A stretch of DNA of 64,000 nt from contig NC_092607.1 of assembly GCF_047663525.1 (NCBI RefSeq), forward strand, positions 5,241,001-5,305,000, written 5' to 3'. Within the stretch, counting starts at the first letter, position 1, and each line of letters opens with the position of its first letter. The DNA is from Anas platyrhynchos. Its lineage: Eukaryota; Chordata; Aves; Anseriformes; Anatidae. Below, piece after piece: positions 59,101 to 64,000 of this stretch. The position numbers were made by a program, and so were the translations under genes. The notes under the pieces were generated by a model that was given only the letters and a program-made list of their open reading frames with translations, was not told where the DNA came from and searched no databases.

Positions 59101-59879
59101 GCGTGTACGTATGTGTTTGTACTTCTATATTTGTGCATGTACATCGGTGGGTTCATGAAACTGCGAATCTCAGGAAAGGTATGGGAATGAGGCAGAGAAG
59201 CTTGCAGCAGCATCCCTCTAAGATGTAGAGACAAGAATTTCCATCTCCCTGAAGTTGTGACTGCCTGGAGTTTTTCCTACTGGGACTCATGTTCAAGGGG
59301 ACTCTGTTGAGACACTTGGAGACTTTGAAAATAAATAAATAAACAAACAATAAACAAACTGAAAGCCATCAATTCTGTATTCATGAGCACAAAGGCACTT
59401 ACAGGACCTCCAAAAACACATGCCCTGGTCAGTCCTTTCTGCATGTTGCCCATCTGCCACTTTGGCAGTGTCTCTGACATCAGTGGGGCATTTGCCTAAG
59501 GAAGGACCTCATCATATTGCTCACGTAGTCGCACATGCAAAAGGGCAGTTTGGGGAAAACGTGGCAGTCATTTTTTGCACACATGTATGGATGACTTGAA
59601 ATATTGAAAATGCCCCATTTATTGAACAGAGGTAAACTCAAGTTATCAAACGTCTTTGTTCGGGCAACACAAATGTTATCAACAGCTGGGAACTGCACCA
59701 AGATCCTCTCACCTGTCTTCTCCAGTGGGCATCACTGTAGGGATTTCAGAGCAAAGCCATGCCTATTTAAATCAGCAGCAGCATCGGGCTGAATCCAGAG
59801 CTCACCAGTTCTCTGACGAAGCCAGTAAGGGAGCAGTAGAGATAGAGCACTGTGATGTTTAATGTGAAGATGTATTGCA

Positions 59880-60200
59880 CCTTCAGGTTCTTCATCAATC
59901 ATCCCTGGATCCCGTTATTTATGGGACGAAGATGTGATTGTTAATTAAACCTCCTCCAGGGCTCTTTTTTGACAGGAGTCACCACCTACACAGCCCCGGT
60001 GTGGAGGGAGGGCTCCACATGCCAATCTGGCTGGAGGTACCAGTGACACATCGTCATGTTATTCTTTACTTTTAATGAGTAAGATATGCCGCGAGTGACC
60101 TGCCCTTTCAGGCTGCAAGAGAACATTCATCCAACTGTCTATGGATGATAATTGCAGATGGTTATCAGTCCTGTACTCAAAATAGTTGTCAGACCCAATG
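59880..60200. promoter_or_regulatory. Candidate conserved noncoding element
   Basis: Balanced composition, no repeats, with TTGTTAATTAAACC, TTTTAATGAG and GATGATAATTGCAGATGG (homeodomain-like and E-box-like cores). Function is not demonstrated. Confidence 0.2.
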
Positions 60201-63200
60201 AGAGCATTTTCTGTATGGTAGAAAGTGCCTGGTTTTCTCCTTCAAGAAAACGTGAATAGAGAAAATTTTGATATTATCTTTTCAGCAAAATATTCAACTA
60301 TTGGTTTTGAAGTGCTATAAATATTTACAGTAAGATGGAACTTTTTTTTACCCACACAATAAAGATTTCAAAATCCGTGAGAGGAAGGAGGAGGAGACAG
60401 GTTTTCAATTTTTCAGTTTCGCAGTGGAAAAATGACTTACATTGGATTTTAAAAACAAAAATCATTTTTTCTGCTCTGCCATGTACTCTTGCATCCCTTT
60501 CCCATCCTGATGCCTCCTGAGATGCTATGCACCAGGTGCTCACACCTGCAGTTTTGCACCTATTTCCCTGCACTGGCACTCCTGGCGGTAGTTTTGGCTG
60601 TGATGTTCTCCCTGAGCTCCTGGCCAAGCCTTGCACCCTCCACCTGCACCCGCCTGGCATGCCCCATCTTGGCAGCCCAAAATAGCTCTGCTGCAGGTGT
60701 GTGAAGGGTACAGTGCCAAGAGCAATTTGGGGAGCTGTGTGTCACCTCACACGGAGCAAAATGAACAGCTAAATGGATGTATTGAAGGTTAAATATCAGC
60801 CTAATCAGCATCTGTTTGGGAATTGACAGGGTTGCCTCCCTGGGAAGGGAGGAGAGGAACATGCAAGGACAGTTATTATTTACTAGTTTTTTATTTCTTG
60901 AGGAGTTCTTAAACACTCAGCCAGCCTTTGCTGACCCCACTTGGCAAAGGCAATCACCTAAGACCTGAGGGTTCAGGCATGAAAGATGGGAATTATTTTG
61001 AACTCTATCCTACAAGTCATTTGTGTTGCCTGGCACTTTCTTCTGTATCCCTTATTTAAAACTTTCCAAAGCTGGCGTGGCTGTGAGCAGTCAGAGCATC
61101 CAGCAGCACTATGCCCATGGAGTGCAGCCTGCCTGATGGAGGGGCAGCAGGAGCTGCAGCTGTGCAGAAGGACAGACACCCCCAGTACGGCACTCCTGTG
61201 CACCAGTGGCCCCAGTGCAGCTCCTTCTGTCCATTTCCACTGCTGCTGCATTATTTACTGCGTTACTGTGTTTGGTTTCCCTGAAGTAATCTTATCAGTT
61301 ACTGATTGATCAAAAATCATAACAGTGTGAATACCCTGGAGGAGCATGTCTGGAGGAGGAAACTGATAGATAATTTCTTATTTTGGTTTGCACCCAGCCA
61401 GTCAGCTGGCCACTCTGCACTGTTTCCTTTAGCTGTCCTTGAACCTTCCTCACAGGACTTCAGTTCCACTTATATCCAGAGAAGCATATATTTCATACCC
61501 ATATCTCTGACAGCAAATGCTGCCTTACAGTTGTAGGAAGGAGGCAGAGGATGATGATGAAGGATGAGTTGTAAGGTCTGGAGATGAAACTGATTATAAG
61601 ATTCAGGTTTGCAAGACAGGAGAAAATTCTGGTGACACCTAATGTTGCACTGCCTGGCAGCTGCTGGCTTTTTCACGGTATTTGTCTGCAAGGTAGAAAT
61701 TACCATCTTCTGTGGCTCAGCACCTGGCGTGGTCCAGACACAACACAGTCTGGGATCTCTGAGGAATAATAATGAAATAGCGTTAATATCAAGCACTTTT
61801 TACTACAGCTTTGCAGATGATTTTGAGCACTTTTCACTGGTCTTGGGGACGCTCCATATAATCCCCAGTTACACCAAGAATGTGACCTGTGAAATCAGAC
61901 TGAAGCAGGGGACCTTTATGGTGATAGCAGAATTTTTTAGATATGAAGCTTAAGCAGCTCAGTCATCAGGGCAACCCCATGTGCTTTAAATGTCTTCATC
62001 CAGGTGTTCATCATAATAAACCAAAGCTGCTGGAACTGGGCTGGAGTCATATGCAGTCCCAGCTGAGAAAGACATCATTAAGCTGCTGGGCCTCCCCAGA
62101 GACAGCATCACAGTGACAGCTAGGAAATGGTTAATAACTAATTATAATTTTTAACACTTTGGGGATAAAATTAGAGTGAGGGGGTGGGCTCATGGGTCTG
62201 TGCAAGGTATAAGGACACGCAGCAGTGAAGGAAAGTTGGTGGGATACAGAGCAGAAAGGTGGAGCCTGGGGGAGTTCCCAAGATACTGCCCCCTGGGAAG
62301 GTGTTACCCACAGCTGGAAAGCATTTGTCTGTTTGCTGTGCACACACTGTATGAAATAGCAGTGTAGTACTACAGAGCAGAAATAAAGAGGATCTCTGAA
62401 AACAGAATTGGCATACTGAGGACTGTGCTGGGCCAAAAGCAATGTTCATTTCTGCATAAACATCACTGAAAAGGTAAGGATGGTAGTGCTTATCTGTGAC
62501 TAAGATTAAAACACGCGACGACGTGCTGCAATTGTTGCACAAACAAGCATTAGAAACTCAGGATTAAGGAGTTACGTTTAAAAATATGGAAAATCCAAAA
62601 ACGTGTCACGTCCAGGTTATTAAGGACCAATAATGCTCCCTTGGATGGGAGACACCATTTTGATTGAATCATGGGGATGTTTGATCTTACAGACTGAACT
62701 AAGAGGGTTTTAAAGAAGCAATGGTTAACTTTATTTCTGTCTTCACATTTCACTAGCTTACTCTATTTTTTTAGTGGTAGGTGGACAGGGATATTACTGC
62801 TGTGAATGCAGTAAAAGAGAAACCCATGCATTTGGTTTTCATTCCTGGTCTTGAGTGTCTTGACTTTCCATTAGTAGCCTGGGGGACACTTACAGCAGCT
62901 CAGAAATCATTTTTACCTTGAAATGATCCTGTTTAAAATTAACATAGTTGTAACTAACTTTGAAAGGATTGCAATGTAAGTACAGTGCAAGAAACAAGAC
63001 CAGTGTGTGCCTATAAGAATATGATGCTATGTTGTTATTAAATTTTCTTAAATTTGCCTTTAAAAAAGGGAGAGAAAAAAAAAGCTTCTTGACTGCTCTC
63101 TAGCTGTTTTACTCTGCTGTGGAGCAACAGAGAAAAGCTAGAGCAAACAAACCAGCTATTGTACATAAACACGCAAACACACATTTCCCTGTTGAGTTTT

Positions 63201-64000
63201 TCTTGTTGAATAGTTTTGGTTCACTGGGTAGTTCCCTAAGATGTATTTGTTTTCTCATTTTTTACTATTGGTTTTCATAACTGATGTTTTGTCAGTTGGC
63301 AGAAGCTTTACAGAGAATATACTACAACCAAACATCCTCTTGCAAAACCCTGGGGTCAGCCCTGGGCAAGATCCATTCCCCCTCCCCAGCTCACTGCTCC
63401 CCAAGGCTCCTGGTAACAGATAGAGCTTATCACTGATCTGCTTTGCTGGATGCTGATCATTCTAGGGATAAAGAGTAATGCTGAAAAATATTATAATGTT
63501 AGAAACAAAAGGCAAAAAGTAGGTATACAGTAGTGGTGAGATTTTTCATGAAGGACAATTGAGGAAGCACCATTGAGAGGCTGTTACTGTTTCTTCAGGT
63601 CCCCAGCAGGGTTAGCATAGGATGCTGAATGCGTATTTAGGAATTAGCAGACGGACTTGTAAATTCTCAGAAAGTGCAGCTGTGTTACCAGGAGGTGAGG
63701 GTTAACTTGGGAGAGGACATCCTTATCCTCTGCAGAATGAACTCATCCTTGATTGTGGAGCAGAGGAGCACTTCTGCGTGTGGCAGAGAGAAAAGTGAGG
63801 AAGCAGGACCAAGCTCCTGGGAGAGCGAGGTGAGGTCTGGGCCCTCTGTTCAGGTGCAGCATGGAGCAGGATGCCTGTAACTTTCCTGTGTGAGTGGGCA
63901 GAAGCTGCAGGGTGCTGGGGTGGAAAACAGCTCTAAAGCACATAAGAGGGATGGTTGTCTGCATGCAGGTTTGTAGTTCTTGTGTTGGTTGGTTGTGGTT

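Larger units (their letters stand above)
54151..64000. other. Gene desert segment
   Basis: No gene is supported. It contains the TTCC array and its neighbours, (GTT)n, the paired A tracts near 58.0 kb, an (AAAT)n/(AAAC)n tract near 59330-59357, and AT-rich candidate conserved stretches at 58480-59100 and 59880-60200. Open frames here are short and featureless. Confidence 0.5.

Noticed and set aside
1-64000. CRISPR arrays, operons, tRNA or rRNA genes
   Set aside because: No regularly spaced direct repeats with unique spacers, no tRNA cloverleaf and no rRNA sequence were noticed; the apparent tandem arrays are microsatellites.

Overview
This window looks like nuclear DNA of a bird. The evidence is repeat content. 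At least ten separate pieces resemble avian CR1 LINEs, several ending in the tandem 8-mer typical of the CR1 3' tip (ATTCTGTG-like). There is one solo LTR of the kind common in avian genomes. There are many (TTTG)n, poly-A and other simple repeats, few SINE-like elements, and protein-coding sequence split by GT-AG introns. The species cannot be fixed from sequence alone. There is no bacterial, phage or organellar content.

Region 1 (1-7.7 kb) holds the only gene I can support. It is a compact plus-strand gene of at least six coding exons (1775-2065, 2450-2594, 3192-3352, 4180-4326 or 4344, 4581-4650, 5214-5662). All junctions are GT-AG and the reading phases agree throughout, giving about 420 residues. 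The middle exons carry two elements that I associate with the N-terminal part of Xin actin-binding repeat proteins (XIRP) and in part with EPLIN/LIMA1: a 'SLKDKVALYQAA' motif followed by a 'PGGLA...FE' motif. The giant Xin-repeat exon is absent, and the last exon instead carries two copies of a 36-residue unit. The gene lies between two same-orientation CR1 endonuclease fragments that are nearly identical over about 175 bp. Downstream is a composite CR1 locus with an unusual CpG-dense block.

Region 2 (7.7-64 kb) looks like a gene desert. It holds CR1 fragments on both strands (10.4, 11.3-12.1, 14.7-14.9, 19.4-19.8, 26.85, 32.1-32.5, 44.5-44.9 and 53.7-54.2 kb), a solo LTR with near-perfect 5-bp target duplications (42,653-43,158), a 105-bp TTCC array (54.37 kb), long A and T tracts, and several AT-rich, repeat-free stretches with homeodomain-like TAATTA cores that could be conserved noncoding elements. 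The longest open frame (246 codons, minus strand, 50.6-51.3 kb) is not recognisable and is reported as a question, not a gene.

The most promising item for a new description is the short Xin-like gene and its duplicated C-terminal unit. All family assignments come from recall of motifs, without database searches.
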